Notes: a model not told the origin generated them from the sequence alone. Positions 5,767 through 13,887 are shown, numbered from the stretch's first letter. The stretch: 14,210 bases of DNA from JANQRV01 sp964533785 (GCA_964533785.1 CAZHNG010000171.1:1-14210), one strand, 5' to 3'. A program made the numbers and translations.

Positions 5767-8322
5767 TCACCCACACTCCGTATACCCACAACTTTTGCAG
5801 ATCAAACAACCCTCTTTATAGATCAGCCCGTCCGGATCTTCACAATTCGGACATTTGCTGTCGGAAGGTTGTGTATCGTCCGGTACAAAGGTTTTCAACG
5901 CCCGGGTGACGCCGTTTTTCCAGGTATTGATGTAATCTTCTTCAACATTGAGACCATTGATCAGGTCTACGACGTAGACGATGGGCATACCGTGACGCAG
6001 CACACCGGAGATCAATTTGGCGTAATTCCAATATTCTTCGTTAAAAGAACGGGACAAGCCTTCGATCGTCACCCGGTAACCGTCCCGATCGAGGAATTGA
6101 AAATCGTAGCGATTTTTACCTTCTTCATCCTGATTTTTAAGGACCCAGCCTTCTTTAACATACTCCGGCAGTTTGAACGTATCTTCCGCCCTTCCGGTAA
6201 AGACTTCGTACGGCCTGTTCTCGAATAGACCGATTACGGCGATCCAGTCTTCGTGGTTATTTTTAAATCGTACCACGGATGCCTTTAATTTTTGCGGTCG
6301 TTTGGGCGGCATCGTTTCTATGAAGCCCTTTGATTTTTCAGCTTTACCATCATCCGCTACCAAAACACCGGAGCGCGAACCGTCCCTGTAGATCGTACAT
6401 CCTTTACAACCAACCTCCCAGGCTGTTTCGTAGATTTTCCGCACCATATCTACGGAGGTAGATTCCGGTACGTTTACCGTCACGCTGATCGAATGGTCGA
6501 CCCACTTCTGTATTGCCCCTTGCATTTTTACTTTTTGTACCCAATCGATATCGTTAGCCGTAGCTTTATAATACGGTGACCTTTGAACAATAGGCTCCAG
6601 TTCCTCCGCGGACATCTTGGTAACCTCCTCCACATTATAACCATTAGCTTCCAGCCATACGATAAACTTATGGTGAAAAACATTGTAAGACTCCCAATGA
6701 TCTCCAACTTCGTCGACAAAAGTGACCTTAACGTCCTTATCGCTGGGGTTCACTTTCCTTCTACGCGTGTAACTGACGAGGAAAGCCGGTTCAATTCCAG
6801 ATGAGGTTTGACTCATCAAGCTGGTCGTTCCGGTTGGGGCAATGGTCAGTAAAGCAATGTTGCGGCGGCCGAAGGTCGTCATCTCCTGCTTCAAATGGGG
6901 ATCTTCCTGAAACAAGCGTTGCAGGAAAGGGTTATGCTCCTCCTTCTCGGGATCGTAAATGGCGAAAGCGCCGCGCTCTCTTGCCAAATGAACCGAAGCG
7001 CGATAAGCGTTCTTCGCCAAAGTCCGGTGTACTTTGACCGAAAATTCAATAGCTTCATCACTACCATAGCGTAAGCCCAAAGCAGCCAGCATATCTCCTT
7101 CAGCCGTAATCCCCAATCCGGTCCGGCGCCCTTGTACACAAGTCTTCCGGATCTTTTCCCACAATTCCCGCTCTACTCGCTTAATATTAGCAGATTCGGG
7201 GTCTCCTTTGATCTTTTCTAAAATGCGGTCCACTTTTTCAATTTCCAAATCGATAATATCATCCATAATCCTTTGAGCGAGCCGGACGTGTTTTTCGAAT
7301 TTTTCGAAATTAAAAGTGGCGGCATCCGTAAAGGGATTGTCGACGTACGAATACAAATTGATCGCCAATAAACGGCAACTATCGTACGGGCAAAGCGGAA
7401 TTTCTCCGCAAGGATTGGTCGTAATAGTGCGGTAGCCTTCATCCGCGTAGCAATCCGGAACGGACTCCCGGATGACGGTATCCCAGAAAAGCACACCGGG
7501 TTCAGCAGATTTCCAGGCATTGTAGATAATTTTATCCCATAGTTTACGGGCGTCTATTTCTTTCGTGGTTGTGGGTCCCTGAGCATCAACCGGAAATTGT
7601 TGCTGGTATTTTTCCCCTTTCTTAGCGGCACGCATGAAGGCATCGTCGATCCTTACTGATACGTTTGCACCGGTAACTTTTCCGCTTTCCATTTTGGCGT
7701 CGATAAAATCCTCGGCATCCGGATGCTGAATGGAAACGGTAAGCATCAGGGCTCCTCTGCGGCCGTCTTGTGCCACTTCACGCGTGGAGTTGGAGTACCG
7801 TTCCATAAAAGGTACGATACCGGTAGAGGTCAGCGCGCTATTCATCACGGGGCTGCCTTTTGGCCGGATATGGGAAAGATCCTGTCCGACACCTCCTCTC
7901 CTCTTCATCAATTGCACCTGTTCTTCATCAGCATGAATAATTCCACCATATGAGTCAGCCCCGGATCCAATGACAAAACAATTGGACAAAGACGAATATT
8001 GAAAATCATTGCCAATACCAGCCATCGGACTTCCCTGAGGAATGATATAGGTAAAGTTTTTCATCAAGGCATACAACTCTTCTTCTGGTACCGGATTTGG
8101 ATATTTTGACTCGATCCGGTGCAATTCTGCGGCGATCCGCCAGTGCATCTGGTCGGGAGTACGCTCGTATAAATTGCCGAATGAATCTTTTAACGCATAT
8201 TTATTAATCCATACATTGGCCGCCAGATCATCTCCGTCGAAGTAATCGGTGGCAGCTTGTAAGGCTTCTTTTCTCGAAATAGTCTGTAGCTGATTGACTG
8301 TAGCTTGCATCGTTTTCTCCAT
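5767..8322 (-). CDS. nrdJ: Adenosylcobalamin-dependent (class II) ribonucleoside-diphosphate reductase
   Basis: This enzyme makes deoxyribonucleotides from ribonucleotides using adenosylcobalamin to start the thiyl radical, with no need for oxygen or a separate radical subunit. In 851 residues the class II landmarks are in place: C115 (SLSNCFVIG) and C316 (YDSCRLL) form the substrate-reducing pair. The finger loop TTNPCGEIPL gives N303, thiyl-radical C305 and E307. IAPTGTTSLMSQ (495-506) is the substrate phosphate loop, and KRRGGVGQDLS (140-150) is conserved. There is no N-terminal ATP-cone. A TSCPD-like region (about 680-810) precedes a cysteine-rich tail with C824, C827, C839, C842, C845 and C850, suited to zinc binding or re-reduction of the active site. 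Starts at 8322 or 8310 (M5) are both possible. The sulfatase gene lies 101 nt upstream, Uma2 34 nt downstream. No cobalamin riboswitch is seen upstream. Confidence 0.95.
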   Translation of the reverse strand: MEKTMQATVNQLQTISRKEALQAATDYFDGDDLAANVWINKYALKDSFGNLYERTPDQMHWRIAAELHRIESKYPNPVPEEELYALMKNFTYIIPQGSPMAGIGNDFQYSSLSNCFVIGSGADSYGGIIHADEEQVQLMKRRGGVGQDLSHIRPKGSPVMNSALTSTGIVPFMERYSNSTREVAQDGRRGALMLTVSIQHPDAEDFIDAKMESGKVTGANVSVRIDDAFMRAAKKGEKYQQQFPVDAQGPTTTKEIDARKLWDKIIYNAWKSAEPGVLFWDTVIRESVPDCYADEGYRTITTNPCGEIPLCPYDSCRLLAINLYSYVDNPFTDAATFNFEKFEKHVRLAQRIMDDIIDLEIEKVDRILEKIKGDPESANIKRVERELWEKIRKTCVQGRRTGLGITAEGDMLAALGLRYGSDEAIEFSVKVHRTLAKNAYRASVHLARERGAFAIYDPEKEEHNPFLQRLFQEDPHLKQEMTTFGRRNIALLTIAPTGTTSLMSQTSSGIEPAFLVSYTRRRKVNPSDKDVKVTFVDEVGDHWESYNVFHHKFIVWLEANGYNVEEVTKMSAEELEPIVQRSPYYKATANDIDWVQKVKMQGAIQKWVDHSISVTVNVPESTSVDMVRKIYETAWEVGCKGCTIYRDGSRSGVLVADDGKAEKSKGFIETMPPKRPQKLKASVVRFKNNHEDWIAVIGLFENRPYEVFTGRAEDTFKLPEYVKEGWVLKNQDEEGKNRYDFQFLDRDGYRVTIEGLSRSFNEEYWNYAKLISGVLRHGMPIVYVVDLINGLNVEEDYINTWKNGVTRALKTFVPDDTQPSDSKCPNCEDPDGLIYKEGCLICKSCGYTECG

Positions 8323-8399
8323 AATTCAATATTGTTAAAACTTATAAACGGGGATAGACCGACCAAATTAAACCGATTGCAGGAAAAAAGCTACGCAAA

Positions 8400-8420
8400 G
8401 TTTCCACAGCTTGTGGAAAA
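8400..8420. promoter_or_regulatory. Inverted repeat resembling paired DnaA boxes
   Basis: TTTCCACA (8401-8408) and TGTGGAAA (8412-8419) form a perfect 8-bp inverted repeat around GCT. Read on the minus strand, 8412-8420 gives TTTTCCACA, which fits the DnaA-box form TTWTNCACA; the plus-strand arm GTTTCCACA (8400-8408) misses one base. It sits four bases past the sulfatase stop and about 80 nt before the ribonucleotide reductase start. The adjacent run of seven or more bases is on the wrong side of the hairpin to make an intrinsic terminator for either strand. Confidence 0.35.
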
Positions 8421-8423
8421 AAA

Positions 8424-9953
8424 TTATTCATCTCCAAGAGTTGCCATTTTAAATCGCTCCACAACTGCCGGTTCATGCGCTTCCTTCATCAGGCTATCCA
8501 TTTTTGCAACAACCACAGGATACTGATCCGCCAAATTTCGGGTTTCCAAAGAATCTTGTTCTAAATCGTACAATTCAATTTCCGTATTCCCTTCAAGAAT
8601 ATTTTTGCGTATCCCTTTCCATTTACCGATGCGAATAGCTTGTTGGCCTTTATAACTCGGAAATTCCCAGTATAAGTACTCATGCTTCAATTGTTCTTGT
8701 CCCAGTAAGGCGGGTAAAAAGCTGATGCCGTCCGCATTTTCCGGTGTATCTATACCGGCGATTTCACATAGCGTGGGCAGCACATCATAAAAAACCGAAG
8801 GATGATTACTGATACTGCCGGGCTGAATACGTCCTGGCCAACTGGCGATCATGGGCACCCGGATGCCGCCCTCGTAAACATAGCCTTTGGTGCGCCCTAA
8901 ACCATTAGCAAAAGGCTGAGCACTGTTAAAATAATCAAAGTCCACTCCTCCCAGGTAAGTGGGTCCATTATCGCTGGAAAGCAATATGAGGGTATTTTCG
9001 TACAATCCTAACGCTTTCAGTTTAGCAACCAATTCTCCTAATTGCTCATCCAGATAACTGATCATGGCGGCGTAAGCTGCCCGGGGATAGCGATTGGGAA
9101 AATAGCCTTGATCCCCCAAATATGGTTCCTCCTCCCCTATTATTTCCCGGTATTCTTCCACATAAGACCGCGGAATCTGTAAGGGCAGATGCGGCAATGG
9201 AGAAGCATAGTACAAAAAGAAAGGCTGATCTTGATTTTCTTCAATAAATGCCAGTGCCTTTTCGTGAATCTTAGCCGGCCCATAATCATTTTGCTGGTAT
9301 TTGGCGTAACTTGATTCGACGTAAGGATCAGCAAGCGAATCCAATTTGGTGCGGGGAGGAACGATCTCATTATCTAGAAGATCTTTGCGTTCGTTTTCCC
9401 AGAGATGCGGTGGGTAGAGGTTATGGGCTTGCCGCTGGCAATTATAACCGTAGAAGGAATCAAAACCTTGCCGGTTGGGTACTCCTTCCGTTCCTGGTGC
9501 ACCCAGCCCCCATTTCCCGAAAATACCGGTACAATAACCTGCACCTTGCAGAAGATGACCAATTGTTACGGTCCCTTCCGGAATGGGTCGTTGTCCTTCC
9601 AATTTGGGGTCTTTACAGGCTTTTACATAATCCCAAACGGCTCCGCGTTCTCTCCACTCATCATTTCCACGGATATAAGCGTGGCCGGCATGTCTACCCG
9701 TCAGCAGGATGCATCTCGCCGGTGCGCACACCGGTGCTCCGGAATATTGGTTGGTAAACAACATCCCATTTTTTGCCAGGTCATCCATGTTGGGGGTGCG
9801 GATGACTTTCTGTCCATATACGCCTATTTCCCCATAGCCTAAATCATCGGCCAGGAAGTAAATAATGTTAGGAGTGGCAGGATACTCTTCCTGTGGTGGG
9901 TTACAGGATAAACTGACGACTACCAGCAAAATGACCGAAAAGGATTTATTCAT
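8424..9953 (-). CDS. Arylsulfatase-like S1 sulfatase, probable lipoprotein
   Basis: This is a type I sulfatase that hydrolyses sulfate esters, likely on glycans or small aryl compounds; the exact substrate cannot be read. In 509 residues the signature C76-A-P-A-R80 followed by CILLTGR marks the cysteine that is converted to formylglycine. D36/D37 (FLADDLGYG) and D328/N329 (LLSSDNGPT) are metal ligands, and K147 (GKWGLG) is a usual active-site residue. The hydrophobic N-terminus (about 4-16) ends at C17 in SLSCNPP, so a lipoprotein signal is plausible although the lipobox is imperfect; export to the periplasm or outer membrane is likely. The C-terminal part with ELYDLEQDSLETRNLAD is the typical small domain. 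It is an orphan: there is no SusC/SusD pair, glycosidase or anaerobic maturase beside it. It is transcribed divergently from rpe across a 508-nt gap. Confidence 0.93.
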   Translation of the reverse strand: MNKSFSVILLVVVSLSCNPPQEEYPATPNIIYFLADDLGYGEIGVYGQKVIRTPNMDDLAKNGMLFTNQYSGAPVCAPARCILLTGRHAGHAYIRGNDEWRERGAVWDYVKACKDPKLEGQRPIPEGTVTIGHLLQGAGYCTGIFGKWGLGAPGTEGVPNRQGFDSFYGYNCQRQAHNLYPPHLWENERKDLLDNEIVPPRTKLDSLADPYVESSYAKYQQNDYGPAKIHEKALAFIEENQDQPFFLYYASPLPHLPLQIPRSYVEEYREIIGEEEPYLGDQGYFPNRYPRAAYAAMISYLDEQLGELVAKLKALGLYENTLILLSSDNGPTYLGGVDFDYFNSAQPFANGLGRTKGYVYEGGIRVPMIASWPGRIQPGSISNHPSVFYDVLPTLCEIAGIDTPENADGISFLPALLGQEQLKHEYLYWEFPSYKGQQAIRIGKWKGIRKNILEGNTEIELYDLEQDSLETRNLADQYPVVVAKMDSLMKEAHEPAVVERFKMATLGDE

Positions 9954-10231
9954 AGCTGAGTTTTTTGTTCGATCCTAAAAATACAAATCGTACAGAAACT
10001 GAATTTTGTGATATTGAGGAATTTTTTTAGAAAAAGGAGAGAAAAAACAGGAGAAGAAACTCAAAAAAAAGCCTATAAAAACTTAAGATTTAAGGACTAA
10101 AATAGAGCACAAACAACTCAAAAACAAATAATTGACAAAAAACAGTAGCCAAAAACTAATCCAGTAGATTTTCATTTTGTACTTTATGATGGCTAAGTTT
10201 GATTGCATATTTGTATTGTCAAAAGGAAATA

Positions 10232-10291
10232 ATGACACTTACTACTAACAAAATTATAATCCATCAAAAAGAACAAATTATAATCTCATGA
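10232..10291 (+). CDS. Possible 19-residue leader peptide
   Basis: ATG at 10232 is preceded by AAAAGGAAATA, a Shine-Dalgarno-like sequence that is unusual in this window, and the frame runs 19 codons to TGA at 10289-10291. Six of the residues are isoleucine (two III runs) and three are threonine. It precedes an intrinsic terminator by about 70 nt, the general layout of an attenuation leader. However, AT-rich DNA gives many Ile and Lys codons by chance, and the next gene is rpe, not an isoleucine or threonine pathway gene. The frame may not be expressed at all. Confidence 0.12.
   Translation: MTLTTNKIIIHQKEQIIIS
10247..10289 (+). repeat. Pair of 18-nt direct repeats
   Basis: AACAAAATTATAATCCAT (10247-10264) and AACAAATTATAATCTCAT (10272-10289) are near-identical, differing by one A gained and one T gained, with start-to-start spacing of 25 nt. 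They may be a duplicated regulator site or a local duplication in AT-rich DNA. Confidence 0.5.
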
Positions 10292-10362
10292 ATAAAGATA
10301 TGTAAGTTGTCAAAGGACAGTTTACTTTTTGGTATGTAGATAGCCTCTCAAAGCTCTTTGTG

Positions 10363-10391
10363 AAACCGGTTAGTTAATAACCGGTTTTTTT
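10363..10391 (+). terminator. Intrinsic terminator upstream of rpe
   Basis: AAACCGGTTA (10363-10372) and TAACCGGTTT (10378-10387) form a perfect 10-bp stem around the loop GTTAA, and the stem runs into seven T residues (10385-10391). This is a strong rho-independent terminator for plus-strand transcription. No plus-strand gene lies upstream within the intergenic region, so it ends either a small RNA or a 5' leader that is conditionally terminated before rpe. Confidence 0.8.
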
Positions 10392-10427
10392 ATTTATAGC
10401 CAACCGCAAATTTACAAAAATCATCCA

Positions 10428-10435
10428 TACTTTTG
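10428..10435 (+). promoter_or_regulatory. -7 box of rpe
   Basis: TACTTTTG matches TAnnTTTG exactly and lies 26 nt before the rpe start, downstream of the orphan terminator. No clear TTG is seen at -33. It suggests that rpe has a promoter of its own and need not rely on transcription through the terminator. Confidence 0.4.
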
Positions 10436-10461
10436 CTGCAAACACAAGTAAATCTGAATAA

Positions 10462-11145
10462 ATGAAGAAAACATTTTATTTAGCCCCTTCTCTTCTTGCG
10501 GCAGATTTCTCCAATCTTGGCTCAGCAATCAACATGGTTAACGAAAGTGAAGGAGATTGGTTGCACCTCGATATTATGGACGGTAGATTTGTTCCCAATA
10601 TTTCGTTTGGGATGATGGTCGTTGAAGTGGCAAAGCAACACTGTCAAAAACCACTCGATGTCCACCTAATGATCGTCGAACCCGAGAAATACATCGAGCC
10701 CGTTCGCCGTGCCGGTGCCGATCATATCACGGTGCATTATGAAGCCTGTCAACACCTCCACCGCATTATACATCAAATCAAAGAATCAGGTGCTAAGGCA
10801 GGGGTAGCATTAAACCCGCATACGCCCGTATCTCTTCTCGAAGATGTTATCGAAATATTGGATATCGTCCTATTAATGTCGGTTGATCCTGGTTTTGGCG
10901 GTCAGAAGTTTATTTATCAGACCTTGCCGAAAATCAAAAAATTAAAAGATTTGATTACCGTACGAAATTCAAATGCTTTAATTGAGATAGATGGCGGTGT
11001 AGGTTTACATAACGCCGAAGCTATTCTCAAAGCAGGAGCTGACGTGCTGGTAGCCGGTAGCAGCGTCTTCAAAACTGAAAATCCGATCAAAACTACGCAA
11101 CAATTCAAAGCCATCGGTGATAACCTGGAAACAAAATTTGTGTGA
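10462..11145 (+). CDS. rpe: Ribulose-phosphate 3-epimerase
   Basis: This cytoplasmic enzyme interconverts D-ribulose 5-phosphate and D-xylulose 5-phosphate in the non-oxidative pentose phosphate pathway. The 227 residues are the standard length of this TIM-barrel family. Seen motifs are LAPSLLAADFSNL with S10, HLDIMDGRFVPN with metal ligands H35 and D37, DVHLMI with H68, MSVDPGFGGQKF (139-150) and IDGGVG with catalytic/metal D177, then the phosphate-binding AGSSVF. All catalytic residues are present. The start at 10462 gives the family N-terminus; no Shine-Dalgarno sequence is visible. It stands alone: the TonB-dependent receptor gene follows after about 120 nt with its own promoter-like box. 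Confidence 0.97.
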   Translation: MKKTFYLAPSLLAADFSNLGSAINMVNESEGDWLHLDIMDGRFVPNISFGMMVVEVAKQHCQKPLDVHLMIVEPEKYIEPVRRAGADHITVHYEACQHLHRIIHQIKESGAKAGVALNPHTPVSLLEDVIEILDIVLLMSVDPGFGGQKFIYQTLPKIKKLKDLITVRNSNALIEIDGGVGLHNAEAILKAGADVLVAGSSVFKTENPIKTTQQFKAIGDNLETKFV

Positions 11146-11175
11146 CCAAAGACAGGTTCGGGAAGTTACTCGTTG

Positions 11176-11183
11176 TACATTTG
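11176..11183 (+). promoter_or_regulatory. -7 box ahead of the TonB-dependent receptor gene
   Basis: TACATTTG, preceded by TTG and followed by C, is an exact TAnnTTTG match. It lies 83 nt before the receptor ATG, implying a 5' untranslated region of roughly 75-80 nt. A convincing -33 TTG at the right distance is not seen. Confidence 0.4.
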
Positions 11184-11266
11184 CAGCCGTGAGTGGCACA
11201 TGATGGTGAATGAGTGGTTCTTTGATTGGCCATAGCGTATTATCCGCTTAAGGGAAAAACATTTCG

Positions 11267-13804
11267 ATGAAAAAATTATTACTCCCGATTCTGATTTTTT
11301 GTATTCCATTGTTTTCTATCGCCCAAGAAGAAGGTACGGCAGTTATAACGGGGATCGTTACGGATGCCTTGACCGATCAGCCTATCGAACTGGTGACGAT
11401 CTATATTCAGGGAACGAGCACAGCTACGGAGTCCAGCAGGAACGGACGCTACCGTATAGAGGTACCGGCAAATGAATCTTTCAGCCTCGCGTTTTCCCGC
11501 ATTGGTTATAAAGAATCTAATGTCAATATCACTAATCTTCCTCCCAGGAGTAGCAAACAGGTGGATGTAGCCCTGGCACCTGCCGATTCTGAAATAGAGG
11601 TAGTAGTTAGGGAAAGTAAGATCGAAGGAGGCGGAATGATCAGGGAAGATGTTGAAGCCTTGAAGTTATTGCCCACGACTTCCGGTAACCTGGAGAATAT
11701 ACTCCCGCATATCGCCTTGGGTACGAGTAGCGGAACAGGAGGTGAATTGAGTTCCCAATACAATGTACGGGGAGGTAACTACGACGAAAACCTCGTTTAT
11801 GTCAATGATTTTGAAGTATACCGGCCCCAATTGATCAGAGCCGGTCAGCAAGAAGGTCTCACTTTTCCGAACATAGATCTTACCCGAAGTCTATCTTTTT
11901 CTTCGGGAGGTTTTGAAGCGCGGTACGGCGATAAAATGGCTTCAGTCCTCGATGTCAGGTACAAAAGGCCCGACAGTTTAGCGGGATCCTTTGGCTTGAG
12001 TTTCCTGGGCGGATCCGCTCATTTAGAAGGTAGTGCCCCCGTAAGTAAGGATAAATACCGCAGGTTCCGGTACCTGGTCGGTGCACGCTACAAAACGACT
12101 GACTATTTACTGGGAACGCTGGACACTGAAGGAGAATACATCACCAATTTCTACGATGTCCAAACCTATTTAACCTATGACCTGACGCGAGATCTTCAAG
12201 TCGGACTACTCGGAAATTACAACCGCAGTGTTTATGAATTTACGCCAACCGAAAGAAATACTGCTTTCGGATTGATCGACTTTGCCCTGCAATTATTCAG
12301 TGTTTTTGAAGGAGGTGAGGTGGATGATTTTACTACCTCTTTGGGCGGGCTTTCCTTTACCTATATTCCCGACCGGGATCGCAATCCGTACTTTTTAAAA
12401 CTACTTGCTTCCACCTATACCAGCGATGAAAATGAACGGTTTGACATCATCGGTGACTACAGTTTACGGCAAATCGAATCAAACCTAGGCAGCGATGAAT
12501 TTGGGGAAGTTATTGCGGAACTAGGAACGGGAACCCAGCAACAATTCGTCCGCAATTTTCTGGATGCCCGGGTAACTAACGTTGAACATAAAGGGGGGAT
12601 CGAATTCCAAGTTGATCACGATGATTTTGAAACGACCAGCAGTCATTTTCTGCAATGGAGTGTCAAATACCAAAACGAACAGATCAATGATCTGATCAAC
12701 GAATGGGAGCGCCTGGATTCGGCGGGTTATTCTCTGCCTTACGACACCAATCAAGTCCTCATTCTAAACGTACTCAAAACAGAGAATGAACTAAGCTCCA
12801 ATCGTCTCTCCGCCTATTTTCAAAATACGTATTCCTTTCGCAGGGAAAGTGTGAGTGAGTTCAAAGTATCGGCGGGCGTTCGGGCTTCCTACTGGGATCT
12901 TAATGAAGAATTGATCATTTCACCGCGGATGCAGTTGTTGTATAAGCCATTGAATAGCGATCGGGATATCTCTTACCGTTTGGCCGGCGGTTTATATTTC
13001 CAGCCTCCTTTCTACCGGGAATTAAGAGCTTTCGACGGACGGGTTAATCCCGGTCTGCGGTCACAGAAATCCGCCCATCTTGTCGGTGGCGTCACCTACG
13101 ACTTTTACATGGGTAAGCGCAATCCGAAGAAGTTTAGGTTTATTGGGGAAGCTTATTACAAATGGTTATGGGACCTGGTGTCCTACGAAATTGAAAATGT
13201 CCGGATTCGTTACTCCGGATTTAATGATGCGGAGGGTTATGTAATGGGGCTCGACTTGCGGGTCAACGGAGAATTTGTCCCCGGCGCGGAATCATGGGTC
13301 AACCTGTCTTTTCTACGGGCCCGGGAGTCCCTGCTCGGGGTCGTCCACCAGGAAAGGGAGGTTGGTCAGGAAGAAGCTACGCCGGTAGACGATGTTCCCA
13401 GACCTACGGATCAGTTCATGACGCTTTCCGTCTTTTTCCAGGATTATTTGCCCAAAAACGAAAACTTTAAGATGCACCTTAATTTTACGGTAGGAACGGG
13501 GCTGCCTTTCGGCTTACTCGGCAACAACCGCATTTTCAGGAACACTTACCGTTTTCCGGCTTACCACCGGGTGGATATTGGGTTTGCATTGGCTCTCTGG
13601 GATGCTGAGCGGCGGGCTAACCGCCCTAATCACCCGCTTCGGTTTGCCAGAAATGCCTGGCTTCGATTAGAGGTTTTTAATTTAATGCAGGTACAAAACC
13701 AGGCCGGCAATACCTGGATTAAAACGATATTCAATCAACAATACGCGATTCCGAATTTCCTGACTTCCAGGCGTATTAACCTCCGGCTGAACTTTGATTT
13801 TTAA
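11267..13804 (+). CDS. TonB-dependent outer-membrane receptor with carboxypeptidase-regulatory-like domain
   Basis: This is an outer-membrane beta-barrel transporter expected to take up a large ligand with energy from TonB-ExbBD; the ligand is unknown. Residues 1-19 form a signal peptide with likely cleavage after SIA. Residues about 24-110 are a carboxypeptidase-regulatory-like (beta-sandwich) domain (ITGIVTDALTDQPIELVTI, FSRIGYKESNV), common in Bacteroidota receptors. The plug follows at about 130-235 (NVRGGNYDENLVYVNDFEVY, GGFEARYGDKMASVLDVRY). The rest is barrel, ending in LRLNFDF with the terminal phenylalanine expected for BAM-assisted insertion. The total of 845 residues is shorter than most SusC proteins, and no SusD gene follows, so it is not a typical polysaccharide-utilisation pair. 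No TonB-box partner genes or metal/heme genes nearby hint at the substrate. Confidence 0.93.
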   Translation: MKKLLLPILIFCIPLFSIAQEEGTAVITGIVTDALTDQPIELVTIYIQGTSTATESSRNGRYRIEVPANESFSLAFSRIGYKESNVNITNLPPRSSKQVDVALAPADSEIEVVVRESKIEGGGMIREDVEALKLLPTTSGNLENILPHIALGTSSGTGGELSSQYNVRGGNYDENLVYVNDFEVYRPQLIRAGQQEGLTFPNIDLTRSLSFSSGGFEARYGDKMASVLDVRYKRPDSLAGSFGLSFLGGSAHLEGSAPVSKDKYRRFRYLVGARYKTTDYLLGTLDTEGEYITNFYDVQTYLTYDLTRDLQVGLLGNYNRSVYEFTPTERNTAFGLIDFALQLFSVFEGGEVDDFTTSLGGLSFTYIPDRDRNPYFLKLLASTYTSDENERFDIIGDYSLRQIESNLGSDEFGEVIAELGTGTQQQFVRNFLDARVTNVEHKGGIEFQVDHDDFETTSSHFLQWSVKYQNEQINDLINEWERLDSAGYSLPYDTNQVLILNVLKTENELSSNRLSAYFQNTYSFRRESVSEFKVSAGVRASYWDLNEELIISPRMQLLYKPLNSDRDISYRLAGGLYFQPPFYRELRAFDGRVNPGLRSQKSAHLVGGVTYDFYMGKRNPKKFRFIGEAYYKWLWDLVSYEIENVRIRYSGFNDAEGYVMGLDLRVNGEFVPGAESWVNLSFLRARESLLGVVHQEREVGQEEATPVDDVPRPTDQFMTLSVFFQDYLPKNENFKMHLNFTVGTGLPFGLLGNNRIFRNTYRFPAYHRVDIGFALALWDAERRANRPNHPLRFARNAWLRLEVFNLMQVQNQAGNTWIKTIFNQQYAIPNFLTSRRINLRLNFDF

Positions 13805-13887
13805 TTGACTGGTTCAGCCGCAGAAGCAACAATTGTACCGCCCCGCTGGAACTGCTTTTAAATCCTTTGTAAAGGACATAGGTCTGC

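Larger units (their letters stand above)
9954..10461. other. AT-rich divergent intergenic region
   Basis: These 508 nt separate the sulfatase (minus) from rpe (plus). G+C is about a quarter in hand-counted samples (15 of 60 at both 10021-10080 and 10081-10140), with a strong A over T bias on the plus strand (35 A against 10 T at 10021-10080). The region holds A-tracts, a short direct repeat (10247-10289), an intrinsic terminator pointing toward rpe (10363-10391) and a promoter box for rpe (10428-10435). No ORF of recognisable family is present, and no tRNA or rRNA is seen. A small RNA ending at the terminator is possible. Confidence 0.6.

Noticed and set aside
5689..6228. 179-residue plus-strand ORF opposite Uma2 and nrdJ
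   Set aside because: Antisense shadow across two well-supported genes; no family features.
8401..8420. Intrinsic terminator of the sulfatase gene
   Set aside because: On the minus strand the T-run precedes the hairpin instead of following it.
9311..9842. Two overlapping plus-strand ORFs (148 and 145 residues) opposite the sulfatase
   Set aside because: Both lie antisense to conserved sulfatase sequence and have no motifs.
9967..9975. GTTCGATCC, like a tRNA T-arm core
   Set aside because: No acceptor stem, D-arm or anticodon arm can be built around it.
8424..13804. Polysaccharide-utilisation locus made of the sulfatase and the TonB-dependent receptor
   Set aside because: No SusD, no glycosidase and no regulator; the two genes are divergent and separated by rpe and a 508-nt gap.
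13863..13876. TCCTTT/AAAGGA palindrome as a terminator after the TonB-dependent receptor gene
   Set aside because: The stem is short, the loop is minimal and no T-run follows.
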